Below are positions 33,644 through 42,108 of a stretch of 64,000 nt of DNA, piece after piece. Origin of the DNA: a virus; the IMG/VR virus record IMGVR_UViG_3300034418_007342, positions 1 to 64,000 of that record; one strand, written 5' to 3'. How positions within the stretch are numbered: position 1 is the stretch's first letter; each line of letters starts with the position of its first letter. The notes below the pieces were generated by a model. It searched no databases. It saw only the letters and a list, made by a program, of their open reading frames with translations, and had not been told where the DNA came from. A program made the translations under genes and the position numbers.

Positions 33644-34585
33644 ATGACATACAGTTCAGGTGGTTTAGTTGAAGCAAGTGATTATAATGCATTTGCGGGC
33701 GGCGCAGCAGCCAATGTATCAGGTCAACTAAACACCTTATGGTCAACAGGTTATGGTAATGCAGGTTATGGTCAAACTACAGTTGCAAACGTTACTGCCG
33801 TATCTGATCAAATTACAGCTGGCCAATGGACTACCTTAGTAGGTTCACTAAATGCAGTTCGCAAACATCAAAGCGGCGGCGGTTTTAGTAATCTTAGTAC
33901 GTATATAACCGGCGAAGTAATTAATGCCACCAACGATGTAAGTACAAACTTAACCACCGCTTATACAAATAGATTAACAAGTGCTGCTGCAGGACCAACT
34001 CTTAACCAACCTGACCAAGCTGCAAGCATTAACACCAGTAGTACTAGTGCAGTCGATTTTAACTTTGGTAGAACTGCAACATTTGGCAGTTCGGATCAGG
34101 CCAGATACTTTTTTAATGCAGGCGGAACTATTGCAATCCAGGTTACCAGTACAACCAACACCGGTGGTACAACTCGTGGCGCTGCTCTATTAGACGTTAT
34201 TGATAACTGCACAGGTAAAACTATGAGTGCAATTACATTTAATGCTATTACTACCCCTGCTCCGTTTACAGAAAACACAGACTTGACTACTTATGGCTAT
34301 TATGGCCAGACTTCGGCAAACTTAGAAGTGTATAAAAATACCGGCAGCGACAGTGGCAGTGCTTACAATGCACAGTTTGCCAGAGTGCTAACTAAGGTAA
34401 CAGGAACTGCAGGCTCAAACGGCGGTGTAGGTGAAGTAATTACATTCAGCATCGAAAGTCAAAGTCCAGCACAAAGTCCAGCGTTCGACGACAATATCGA
34501 CGTAACAGTTAACCATAGACTACAAGTTGTATATCCAAGTACAACATACCTAGCCAATACTTGGGGCAGTGTAACATTTGGTTAA
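33644..34585 (+). CDS. Conserved virion structural protein (fibre-associated)
   Basis: 313 residues. The N-terminus (SSGGLVEASDYNAFAGGAA) and central repeats rich in Thr/Asn/Ala, followed by beta-rich FNFGRTATFGSSDQARYFFNAGG and a C-terminal LQVVYPSTTYLANTWG, match my memory of a conserved structural protein encoded after the fibre genes in marine T4-like phages. It has no enzyme motif. An AAAGGA Shine-Dalgarno lies 8 nt before the ATG, and no clear NATAAATA precedes it, so it is probably read through from 32131. It is the last gene of the late block. Confidence 0.62.
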   Translation: MTYSSGGLVEASDYNAFAGGAAANVSGQLNTLWSTGYGNAGYGQTTVANVTAVSDQITAGQWTTLVGSLNAVRKHQSGGGFSNLSTYITGEVINATNDVSTNLTTAYTNRLTSAAAGPTLNQPDQAASINTSSTSAVDFNFGRTATFGSSDQARYFFNAGGTIAIQVTSTTNTGGTTRGAALLDVIDNCTGKTMSAITFNAITTPAPFTENTDLTTYGYYGQTSANLEVYKNTGSDSGSAYNAQFARVLTKVTGTAGSNGGVGEVITFSIESQSPAQSPAFDDNIDVTVNHRLQVVYPSTTYLANTWGSVTFG

Positions 34586-34600
34586 TTAGTTCAAATTAAT

Positions 34601-34629
34601 TTGACAGCCCAAGGTACAGAGTATATAAT
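34601..34629 (+). promoter_or_regulatory. Perfect sigma70 consensus promoter at the head of the accessory operon
   Basis: TTGACA (34601-34606), a 17-nt spacer and TATAAT (34624-34629): both hexamers are exact and the spacing is optimal. It follows the stop of the last structural gene and precedes a 21-kb run of overlapping plus-strand genes. It should be read by unmodified host RNA polymerase, so this block is probably expressed early and independently of gp55. Confidence 0.8.
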
Positions 34630-34637
34630 ACTGTACC
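34613..34637 (+). repeat. Inverted repeat embracing the -10 box (operator or terminator candidate)
   Basis: Arms GGTACAG (34613-34619) and CTGTACC (34631-34637) are exact reverse complements, with the TATAAT between them. As DNA, it could be a dimeric repressor site overlapping the promoter. As RNA read from the structural block, the stem is followed by a T-rich tract (CTTTTATTATTTTT) and could act as a weak terminator. The two roles are not exclusive. Confidence 0.5.
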
Positions 34638-34653
34638 TTTTATTATTTTTGCA

Positions 34654-34971
34654 ATGGAAAATTCTATTAACACGCTGGTAGATCAAGTTAGACAGTCTAC
34701 TAACTATCAAATCAACAAAAAAATTCTTAGAGAAAAAATTAAAACGGATCTGTTACTGCCTTATAACAACGGCATGTTTATAGTCACACAAGAACTGTTG
34801 GCATTTTTGGCTACCTGGCCCGATGACGTATTGTACCTCGAAGACACTTATCAAAATCCTGTAGAAGTCAATCGCAAAGAGTTACTAGAATCTGCTAGAC
34901 AGCACTATCAAACTGTAATGAATACTTGGCATCAACAACATGCAGAACTCAAACAAGTCAGAAAAATCTAG
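34654..34971 (+). CDS. Hypothetical protein, first gene of the accessory operon
   Basis: 105 residues, mostly helical by composition, starting MENSINTLVDQVRQS and ending in a charged helix (QHAELKQVRKI). The centre reads LLLPYNNGMFIVTQELLAFLATWPDD. I recognise no family. It has no signal peptide or membrane segment. The ATG lies 24 nt after the -10 box and has no obvious Shine-Dalgarno. The next gene starts inside its last 32 nt. Confidence 0.6.
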   Translation: MENSINTLVDQVRQSTNYQINKKILREKIKTDLLLPYNNGMFIVTQELLAFLATWPDDVLYLEDTYQNPVEVNRKELLESARQHYQTVMNTWHQQHAELKQVRKI

Positions 34972-35761
34972 AGGCGTAGTTATTTTTGCATTCAATTCTG
35001 TCAGGGTTGATTATGTAAAAATTGCAGGACGTTCTGCCAGATTGATAAAACATTTCTTACAAATACCAGTTACTGTAATTACTGATAGTGACGTAGCAGA
35101 CAATGTCTTTGATCGAGTTATTAAAATCGAAAACAAAGATTCTAACTTTAGATATACTAGCGATGGCAAAACTACTGAATGGCGAAATTTTGGCAGGCAC
35201 CTGGCCTATGAACTAACACCTTATGATGAAACTATTTTAATAGATGGAGATTATTTTATATTAGACAGTAATTTGAATAAATTCTGGTCTATAGACTTTG
35301 AATATAAAATAGTGACTACCAGCAACAGTCCTGACCAAACCATGAGCAATGCTATGGGACACAGGGGATTTAATCTGCTATGGGCAACGGTTGTCATGTT
35401 TCGTAAAACTAAATTTACTAAAACATTTTTCGATCTAATCGGCAGAGTGCAGAAAAACTATGCCTATTATTATAAACTGTTTAATTTAACAGGTCCTTAT
35501 AGAAATGATTTTGCTTTTGCAATAGCAGATTTAGTTATCAATGGTTATACAAAAGATCCTAGAAACTATTTTCACAATGCTATGTTAACGATAGAGCAAC
35601 CTATTCGAAATATTGAAGTAAGGAATAGTCTTTTGGTCGTCAGAGAATCGCAACGAGCACACGTTATTTCACAACAAAATATTCACATCATGGACAAAGA
35701 TTTTTTGATGAGCGACAATTGCCATAATTTTGTAGAAAGCATAGTCAGTGAGCCAGCATAA
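34940..35761 (+). CDS. GT-A-like glycosyltransferase (DxD protein)
   Basis: 273 residues. The N-terminus GVVIFAFNSVRVDYVKIAG, then IPVTVITDSD, gives alternating strands and helices of a Rossmann-like sugar-nucleotide domain. ETILIDGDYFI supplies a DGD (DxD metal-binding) motif about residue 100, followed by NAMGHRGFNLLWATVVMFRKTK, where an acceptor-side loop is expected. This fits a GT-A glycosyltransferase of the GT8-like type. The paralogue next door shares its layout. The family is inferred from fold signals, and donor and acceptor are unknown. Confidence 0.5.
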   Translation: MQNSNKSEKSRGVVIFAFNSVRVDYVKIAGRSARLIKHFLQIPVTVITDSDVADNVFDRVIKIENKDSNFRYTSDGKTTEWRNFGRHLAYELTPYDETILIDGDYFILDSNLNKFWSIDFEYKIVTTSNSPDQTMSNAMGHRGFNLLWATVVMFRKTKFTKTFFDLIGRVQKNYAYYYKLFNLTGPYRNDFAFAIADLVINGYTKDPRNYFHNAMLTIEQPIRNIEVRNSLLVVRESQRAHVISQQNIHIMDKDFLMSDNCHNFVESIVSEPA

Positions 35762-36605
35762 AGACAGTCAAGGTTTTGTAACCTTTGCACAAAATACTGA
35801 CCAAGTTAACTATCTACAATTGGCTTATGTACAGTGCATGAGCATAAAACTTACGCAGAAAATTAACAAGTATGCGGTTATTGTTGACAAAAAAACAGAA
35901 AATCAAATTGAACGACATCATCGCGAAATGTTTGATTACATTATTGTTCTAGACAATGATACCACTACCGATGTTGCTAGATTTAACAACGAATGGCAGG
36001 TTTTTAACCTAACACCATTTAAGGAAACTGTAAAACTAGAAAGTGATTTGCTGTTTACAAGATCGATTGATCATTGGTGGAACACATTTAGGCTGCGGGA
36101 TATAGTACTCAGCGTGAGCTGCAAAAATTATCAAGGCCTAAATTCTAATGTCAGGTTTTATAGAAAATTATTTGACGACAACGGGTTGCCAGACGTCTAC
36201 AATGGTCTGATGTATTTTAGATATACCAAAACTGCACATGATTTTTTTAACAGGGCTAAAGAAATTTTTCAAGAATATACGGCTATTTCGGATCATGCTT
36301 TGGTTAATTGCAGAGAAGTACACCCCAGTACCGATGTTGTTTATGCTATTGCTGCTAGTATAATTGGAGAGGAACATTGTACATTACCAGCAGCAGACTT
36401 TATTAATTTTGTACATATGAAACCCCAAATTAATAACAACAGGCATGAGCGATGGCAAAAGGATTTCATAACAGAATTAGACCAAGGCATGATAAGAGTA
36501 AATATGTATAACCAATATGATCCTTTTCACTATTATGATAAATCATATGTTACTGAGGAAATAATCAATGAGTATAGAACAAGATGCGGCAAAATTTTGG
36601 GCTGA
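35748..36605 (+). CDS. GT-A-like glycosyltransferase paralogue with degenerate DxD
   Basis: 285 residues starting at GTG (35748), overlapping the previous gene by 14 nt. The layout matches its neighbour: GFVTFAQNTDQVNYLQLAYVQ, then KYAVIVDKKTE, then ETVKLESDLLF, where the neighbour has ETILIDGDYFI, then DVYNGLMYFRYTK. ESD in place of DGD keeps one acidic residue at each end and may still bind metal. It was probably produced by duplication of the upstream gene followed by divergence. Substrate unknown. Confidence 0.48.
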   Translation: MSQHKDSQGFVTFAQNTDQVNYLQLAYVQCMSIKLTQKINKYAVIVDKKTENQIERHHREMFDYIIVLDNDTTTDVARFNNEWQVFNLTPFKETVKLESDLLFTRSIDHWWNTFRLRDIVLSVSCKNYQGLNSNVRFYRKLFDDNGLPDVYNGLMYFRYTKTAHDFFNRAKEIFQEYTAISDHALVNCREVHPSTDVVYAIAASIIGEEHCTLPAADFINFVHMKPQINNNRHERWQKDFITELDQGMIRVNMYNQYDPFHYYDKSYVTEEIINEYRTRCGKILG

Positions 36606-36960
36606 AGTAGAACAATTAGAAAAAAACAATCAAAGTACTGAGCCAGTATACGAATATAGAATTTACTATGAAGAAGATGGAACAGTTGTTTCTGGTCAAC
36701 CTGTCAGGCTTGACCGAGCAGACGGGAATCCTTTACCAATTGGTCCTTATATAACAGTTTCCCTTGAAGAATATAGAAATCTAGGCAACAAAATAGTTAA
36801 AGATGGTGCGCTATATCAACCACCAAGAGCTAACCACGTTCAAGCACTTTTAGAAAAAGCAGACAGTGGTCAATATGTAGTTAAAAACAATGCCGCACTA
36901 GCCATCAATGAAAATGAAACTTATCAAGACGTAGAACAGTATGGAAAAAAATCTGATTGA
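36568..36960 (+). CDS. Hypothetical protein
   Basis: 130 residues, starting inside the last 38 nt of the preceding gene. It is acidic, with a strand pair (YEYRIYYEEDGTVVSGQPVRL) and a short basic stretch (PPRANHVQALL). It has no membrane segment or known motif. The ending (TYQDVEQYGKKSD) is hydrophilic. A 19-codon ORF fills the gap to the next gene. The central EYRIYYEEDG/SG pattern looks like a small phage domain I cannot name. Confidence 0.5.
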   Translation: MSIEQDAAKFWAEVEQLEKNNQSTEPVYEYRIYYEEDGTVVSGQPVRLDRADGNPLPIGPYITVSLEEYRNLGNKIVKDGALYQPPRANHVQALLEKADSGQYVVKNNAALAINENETYQDVEQYGKKSD

Positions 36961-37000
36961 TATTGCAGAAAAGTTACTTAAATTTCAGGTTAACCTATAA

Positions 37001-37669
37001 ATGAAGATATGGGTTTTTGGTCATAGTTTTAGCTTACCTTACAAAGTGGAATTTGGATGGCCTGATCATTTAAAAAAGTATTTTAATTGTGAGGTTGTAA
37101 ACTTAGCAAAGGCTGCTATTGACAATTTATATATCTATAATTCATATTTAGAAGTCCAAAAGCAGATAGCAAAAGATGATGTAGTTATTATAGGATGGAG
37201 TCATCCCTCCCGTAAACTGTTTATTTTAGATAACAACAACATCCATCAGACTAGTATAATAGATAAAAGTTTTTACTTCAAATCTAAAACAAAAGAATTT
37301 ATACGCAGTACTGGTGGAAGTGCTGATAGTGCTGAAAAGTTTTCATTGATGAATCCTATAGACGGTACATTAAGTTATTATAATGATTGGTTTAATAAAT
37401 ATTTTTCTAAACCAGAACAATCATTGAATTTTCAAGCATATTATGATAGCGTTTTGCTTACTAACACAAGTAGATACATTCCGTTTTTCTTTAGTAAAAA
37501 TAGTATAAGTGATATTGACATACGGAATTATACTGAATTGTGTATGTTAGACTATATTATAGATAACAAATTAGAATTAAGTAAAACAGACGTTCATGCA
37601 AATGAACAAGGTCATTCCGAATGGGCCAATATATTAATAAAAATTATAGAAACAAATAATGTTAGTTGA
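37001..37669 (+). CDS. SGNH/GDSL-hydrolase-like protein 1
   Basis: 222 residues. MKIWVFGHSFSLP places a nucleophile-like Ser in a G(D/H)S block I. DVVIIGWSHPSRK is a block III-like strand, and DVHANEQGHSEWANIL supplies the Asp-x-x-His of block V. This is the SGNH esterase/lipase/acyltransferase arrangement, with His replacing the Asp before the nucleophile Ser. Two further SGNH-like genes lie at 50462 and 51307. A job adding or removing an acyl group on a glycan would fit the neighbouring glycosyltransferases but is inference. Confidence 0.55.
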   Translation: MKIWVFGHSFSLPYKVEFGWPDHLKKYFNCEVVNLAKAAIDNLYIYNSYLEVQKQIAKDDVVIIGWSHPSRKLFILDNNNIHQTSIIDKSFYFKSKTKEFIRSTGGSADSAEKFSLMNPIDGTLSYYNDWFNKYFSKPEQSLNFQAYYDSVLLTNTSRYIPFFFSKNSISDIDIRNYTELCMLDYIIDNKLELSKTDVHANEQGHSEWANILIKIIETNNVS

Positions 37670-38576
37670 TATCGCAGACTTAGACTGCATCTATTTAAGT
37701 TACGATGAACCCAAGAAAGAAGAGTTTTGGATTAAGATCCAAAACATGGTGCCTTGGGCAAAACGAGTGGACGGAGTACACGGTAGTGATGCAGCACACA
37801 AAGCCGCTGCTCGTGCAAGCGAAACAGAAAGGTTTGTGCTAATAGATGGAGATAACATCCCTGATCCAAATTTTTTTAATTTACAATTGCGATTAACAGA
37901 ACGCAATCAGGATCATGTATTTCGTTGGAAAGCACGTAATGAAATAAATGGCTTACAGTATGGCAACGGGGGAATTAGTTGTTGGACTAAGCAGTTTGTA
38001 GAGTTGATGCAAACACACGAACACAGTGATGGCAGTGATGATACTTGTGTAGAATTCTGTTTTGACCCTAAGTATCAAGCAATGCACGACTGCTATAGCA
38101 CAACCTACCCTAACGGTAGTCCCTATCAAGCATGGCGTGCAGGATTTAGAGAAGGCGTAAAAATGTGTTTAGACCGAGGCGCAAAACCTACACTGCAAGA
38201 ATTTGAACAACGTGTGCATCAACGTAACTACGATCATCTTTGCATCTGGCAAACTGTAGGCAGAGATGTGGAAAACGGTTGGTGGGCAATATATGGTGCA
38301 AGACTAGGCACATATCTTACAATGTGTAAAGAATGGGATTACAGACAAGTTCAAGATTTTAACTATTTGAAAAAGTTATGGCAGAGTTTTGGCCAAGACA
38401 CAGATGATGCCAGCGTGAGACTGGCAGACATACTAAAACAAAAACTAGGCTTACCCATTGCAGAACTTGATGCAGACCAAAGCCGTTTTTTTAAGCATCA
38501 TTATCGACAGAGTCAACATAATTTAGGAACAACTGTAACTGAAATGGACATAATCCGTAAACAGGAAGGTTGGTAA
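37659..38576 (+). CDS. Glycosyltransferase-like protein with DGDN motif
   Basis: 305 residues. DCIYLSYDEPKKEEFWIKIQ, then AKRVDGVHGSDAAHKAAAR, then ETERFVLIDGDNIPDP give a GT-A-like start with a DGDN metal motif near residue 67. It continues VFRWKARNEINGLQYGNGGISCW, followed by a conserved CVEFCFDPKYQAMHDCY region. ARN.INGL.YG also appears in the last repeat of the 607-residue protein at 53927, so the two are homologous. It overlaps the SGNH gene by 11 nt and shares one base with the next start codon (TAATG). It probably transfers a sugar or acts on a related acceptor. Confidence 0.52.
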   Translation: MLVDIADLDCIYLSYDEPKKEEFWIKIQNMVPWAKRVDGVHGSDAAHKAAARASETERFVLIDGDNIPDPNFFNLQLRLTERNQDHVFRWKARNEINGLQYGNGGISCWTKQFVELMQTHEHSDGSDDTCVEFCFDPKYQAMHDCYSTTYPNGSPYQAWRAGFREGVKMCLDRGAKPTLQEFEQRVHQRNYDHLCIWQTVGRDVENGWWAIYGARLGTYLTMCKEWDYRQVQDFNYLKKLWQSFGQDTDDASVRLADILKQKLGLPIAELDADQSRFFKHHYRQSQHNLGTTVTEMDIIRKQEGW

Positions 38577-39661
38577 TGACTTGGCAATGTGGTGCTATTG
38601 ATAGTGGTGTTACTATTTTTCCTGATGCAAAAATACGGCCTTGTTGTTTGGTTTCTGCTGATTATAGTAAGCCTATTAGTGAAATAACTAACCCTAATAG
38701 ATTCCAAGACATCAAAAATGAAGACAAGCCTGAAGCTTGTCGCGCTTGTTGGAGCAAAGAAATTAATGGCTGGGAAAGTATCAGACCGTATTACGATTCA
38801 GGCATAGGTGCTACTAAGCAAATTAAATTCTTAGATATCCGTAATACAAATCAATGTAACATAAAATGTAGGTACTGTGGCCCTCATTTTAGTAACCAAT
38901 GGGCTAAAGAATTATCAATATTTCCTGCAATCAAACAGACAGAAATAACTCATCTATTAGATACAATATTAACAGAAGATTTAATTGACTTGTATTTTAC
39001 TGGTGGGGAACCATTTATATCTGCTGACCATTTTAATGTTATAACTAAATTAATCGACATGGGTTATAGTAAAAACATTGTATTGCGTTATAATACAAAT
39101 TTAACCGTGTTGGGATATAAAAATAATGACTTTTTTAAGTTATGGAAAAATTTTAAAAAAGTTCATATAACTGTTAGCATTGATGCAATTGGTACAGAAC
39201 TCGAACATATTCGATCTGGTGCATCGTGGACTACTATAAAAAATAATTTGGAAACAATACAAAATAAAAATTTAAAAAATTTAACTGTGACATTATCTCC
39301 TGTTGTGAGTTTATTAAATATTTGGTTTCTGCCAGACTTGCTTAAATTTACTATTGCAAAAAACCTTCAAGTTGATTTAATACCGTTATACGGGCCGGAT
39401 TATTTAGACATTTCTGCAATACCTAAAGATTTAAAACCGTTGGCTAAAGAAAAACTGAACAAAATAAAAGACCATATTAAAAATTCAAAATATAACGAAT
39501 TAATTTACAAATTAGACAATGTTGATAATGAATTTTTATTCACTACAACACTAAGACATATTTTATTATTAGACAAGTTACGCAATGAAAATCTTTTTGA
39601 TTTATTGCCTTTTAAACAATATGCAATCGATAATACACTAAGAAATAACGAATATGAATAA
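38576..39661 (+). CDS. Radical SAM protein A, N-terminal twitch type
   Basis: 361 residues. The longest frame begins at a TTG, but the ATG at 38576 shares a base with the upstream stop (TAATG) and gives MTWQCGAIDSG. N-terminal cysteines form a twitch/SPASM-like half domain (RPCC ... ACRACW, about 15-58). The core follows: CNIKCRYC (Cys94, Cys98, Cys101) binds the 4Fe-4S cluster, TGGEP binds SAM, then YNTNLT and SIDAIG. Most characterised SPASM enzymes carry this extra cluster domain at the C-terminus; here it is N-terminal. Peptide or carbohydrate modification is typical of the superfamily, but the substrate is unknown. Confidence 0.85.
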   Translation: MTWQCGAIDSGVTIFPDAKIRPCCLVSADYSKPISEITNPNRFQDIKNEDKPEACRACWSKEINGWESIRPYYDSGIGATKQIKFLDIRNTNQCNIKCRYCGPHFSNQWAKELSIFPAIKQTEITHLLDTILTEDLIDLYFTGGEPFISADHFNVITKLIDMGYSKNIVLRYNTNLTVLGYKNNDFFKLWKNFKKVHITVSIDAIGTELEHIRSGASWTTIKNNLETIQNKNLKNLTVTLSPVVSLLNIWFLPDLLKFTIAKNLQVDLIPLYGPDYLDISAIPKDLKPLAKEKLNKIKDHIKNSKYNELIYKLDNVDNEFLFTTTLRHILLLDKLRNENLFDLLPFKQYAIDNTLRNNEYE

Positions 39662-41042
39662 GAGCGTATTTTTAACAGGAGCAGAAAATATGCGGGACTT
39701 GTTAGGGCCCAGTCTTTGTTTGGCTAAATGGAAACAAGTTAGTCTGCATTTACCTACAGGCCTAAACAACAGTTGCTATCATCCTCCACTACACCAAATT
39801 GACGCAGCACAAGTTCAACACAATCCCAGCGCACTGCACAATACCGAACATAAAAAACAGCAACGTCAGATCATGCTTCGAGAAGAACGTCCAAGCGAGT
39901 GCAGTTACTGCTGGACACAGGAAGACTTGGGCAATTTAAGCGACAGGCACTATCGCAGCGGCGAGCCTTGGGCCGCAAAAGATTACCACAGTATCTTAGA
40001 GTCAACAGGCCATGAGGATGTTCTCCCTTCCTACGTTGAAGTAAATTTTAATCACGCTTGTAATCTTAAGTGCAGTTATTGCAGTCCTCAGTTTAGTAGT
40101 ACATGGGATGAGGAAATTCAACGGCATGGTGCTTTTCCAACAGTGCCTTTGCACAATGCACCTGAACACTTTACGGGACGCAATAGACCTATACCAGCAA
40201 GGGAACAAAATCCCTATGTAGATGCATTTTGGCAGTGGTGGCCCGAACTGTATCCTGAACTGGAACATTTTAGAATGACTGGTGGCGAACCTTTAATGGA
40301 TCGAAACACTTATCGTGTGTTTGACTATGTGCTGGCCAATCCCAGTCCTCGCTTACACATGAACGTGACCAGCAACTTTAGTGTTGAAGATAATTTGTTT
40401 GAAAAATATTTGGATTATGTTAAACAGTTGACTACAAACGAGCCAAGGTATTTGGAGCACTTCATGCAATACGTTAGTCTTGACTGTATGTTTGAACGTG
40501 CAGAATATGGCAGACATGGCATGAACTTTGAACGAGTTTGGGAAAACGTAAATAGATTTCTCAATGAAGTTCCTACACGTAGCAGTTTGACATTCATCAT
40601 TACTATGAATACCCTGAACATAACAGGGTTTCATGAAATTATGAATGCCATATACGGGTTGAGAATGATCTACAACAAAGACTATCAGCGTGTTTGGTTT
40701 GATACTCCTATACTGCGTCAGCCTGCTTGGCAAAACATACAGATTTTGCCAGAGTTATATGTGGACTACTTGGAAGAACCTTGGGCATTTATGATGAAAA
40801 ACATAAATGAAAATAAGGAAAATAAACTACATGGATTCAAAGATTATGAACTTCACAGACTGCAACGAGTAATCGATTATATGCGGGAAGGTTGCAAATT
40901 AGATCCTGAATATGTTAAAATGCAACAGGCAAACTTTTATCGATTCTTCTCAGAACATGATCGTCGCAGAGGTACAGACTTTTTGACAACTTTTCCAGAG
41001 ATGACGGAATTTTGGACAACTTGTAAACATTATGCAAAATGA
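39654..41042 (+). CDS. Radical SAM protein B, N-terminal twitch type
   Basis: 462 residues. N-terminal part: LCLAKWKQVSLHLPTGLNNSCYHP, then PSECSYCW, a modified twitch segment with SCYHP in place of the usual CC. Core: CNLKCSYC (Cys136, Cys140, Cys143), MTGGEPLM, NVTSNF, YVSLDC. It is clearly paralogous to protein C at 42109, down to the ALHNTE.KK signature. A second ATG at 39690 has an AGGAG 8 nt upstream and could be the real start, but the longer version matches the paralogue in length before the first Cys. Each carries a long insert rich in Trp and Pro between the cluster motif and GGEP. Confidence 0.85.
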   Translation: MNKSVFLTGAENMRDLLGPSLCLAKWKQVSLHLPTGLNNSCYHPPLHQIDAAQVQHNPSALHNTEHKKQQRQIMLREERPSECSYCWTQEDLGNLSDRHYRSGEPWAAKDYHSILESTGHEDVLPSYVEVNFNHACNLKCSYCSPQFSSTWDEEIQRHGAFPTVPLHNAPEHFTGRNRPIPAREQNPYVDAFWQWWPELYPELEHFRMTGGEPLMDRNTYRVFDYVLANPSPRLHMNVTSNFSVEDNLFEKYLDYVKQLTTNEPRYLEHFMQYVSLDCMFERAEYGRHGMNFERVWENVNRFLNEVPTRSSLTFIITMNTLNITGFHEIMNAIYGLRMIYNKDYQRVWFDTPILRQPAWQNIQILPELYVDYLEEPWAFMMKNINENKENKLHGFKDYELHRLQRVIDYMREGCKLDPEYVKMQQANFYRFFSEHDRRRGTDFLTTFPEMTEFWTTCKHYAK

Positions 41043-42108
41043 ATCTATCTTTTTGAAAGTATTTTTGTCAAAACATAATTTAGATTTTTTTATGACTTTT
41101 GAAAATGAACTAAATTTATCAAATTTTTATATTAATAGGTTGAACTCGGCGGTAAATTACTGGGAGCCATTGCAAGTTACAGATTTTTTAGTTGTTGATC
41201 CAGAATCTATACAGAAAAATAAAATTTTAAAAAAAATAATCGAGAGTCATACAAATAATGGTGGCTATATCATTTATTTTGAACCTGCAGAAGGAACAAC
41301 GCTGTTTAAAAGACATTTACAGATATTTAAAGAAAACGTCTTGAAGAATTTTGTAATAGTTTCTTGTGCTTCTTTTAATAGTCAAAATTTTAAAGATTTT
41401 TTACTTTTAAATCATTTGTTTTATTCTTATACTACATATGATTGGAATTTATCTTGCTGCTCACAGTATTCGGAGGAGGTAATTAATGCAAGAAATAAAA
41501 AGTATTCTTTTAATCTTCTCAATATGAAATATCGTTATCATAGAAGTTATATAGTAGATAAATTAAAAGAAAATAAGAGTTTAGACAATGCAGTATGGTC
41601 ACAAGTGTATAAGGGCATGTATTTGGCCGACGAAATGAATGATGCCTTTCATAAAGCGCAAACTCGTCAAAGCGACGGCAGCGACAAAGTAAAAATAAAT
41701 CCTTTACTTTACTTACAAAGTTATTTTTCGGTTGTAACTGAAACTAATTATGAACATCAAGAGCAGTTTTTTACTGAAAAAATCACAAAGCCATTGCTAA
41801 TGGGCCACCCATTTGTAGTTGTCGCTAATAAAAATTTTTATAAATTTTTGCACAATGAGGGTTTCAAAACCTTCAATAATCTAATTGACGAATCATTTGA
41901 TAGTATAGACAATCACCAAGACAGATTTAACAGAATTGCAGAAGTCATTAAAGAACTAGTAAACTCTGATTTGAATCAGTTTTTAACAGAAACCGAAGCA
42001 ATTGTTAGATATAACAAAGACTTGTTATTAGAAAAAGCCGAAAATTATTTTAAAAATCTAAACAAAGATGTAGTAAATTTTTTAAATCGGGTAAAGGCAT
42101 ATCATTAA
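41032..42108 (+). CDS. GT10-like (fucosyltransferase-like C-terminus) hypothetical protein, second copy
   Basis: 358 residues. C-terminal region (about 230-320): VVTETNYEHQEQFFTEKITKP, then MGHPFVVVANK, then FKTFNNLIDESFDSIDN. The protein at 2150-3244 has the same order (E ... SEKILRP, TPFIILG, IKTFDDYWDESYDSIED). The [ST]EKI.(K/R)P segment resembles the donor-binding lobe of family 10 glycosyltransferases. The N-terminal 200 residues are AT-rich and unrecognised. It is inserted between the paralogous radical SAM genes B and C, overlapping B by 11 nt and abutting C. Confidence 0.5.
   Translation: MQNESIFLKVFLSKHNLDFFMTFENELNLSNFYINRLNSAVNYWEPLQVTDFLVVDPESIQKNKILKKIIESHTNNGGYIIYFEPAEGTTLFKRHLQIFKENVLKNFVIVSCASFNSQNFKDFLLLNHLFYSYTTYDWNLSCCSQYSEEVINARNKKYSFNLLNMKYRYHRSYIVDKLKENKSLDNAVWSQVYKGMYLADEMNDAFHKAQTRQSDGSDKVKINPLLYLQSYFSVVTETNYEHQEQFFTEKITKPLLMGHPFVVVANKNFYKFLHNEGFKTFNNLIDESFDSIDNHQDRFNRIAEVIKELVNSDLNQFLTETEAIVRYNKDLLLEKAENYFKNLNKDVVNFLNRVKAYH

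Noticed and set aside
36941-37000. 19-codon ORF (MEKNLIDIAEKLL...) between the 130-residue gene and the SGNH gene
   Set aside because: It fits the gap perfectly and abuts the next ATG, so a coupling peptide is possible, but no independent evidence separates it from chance.
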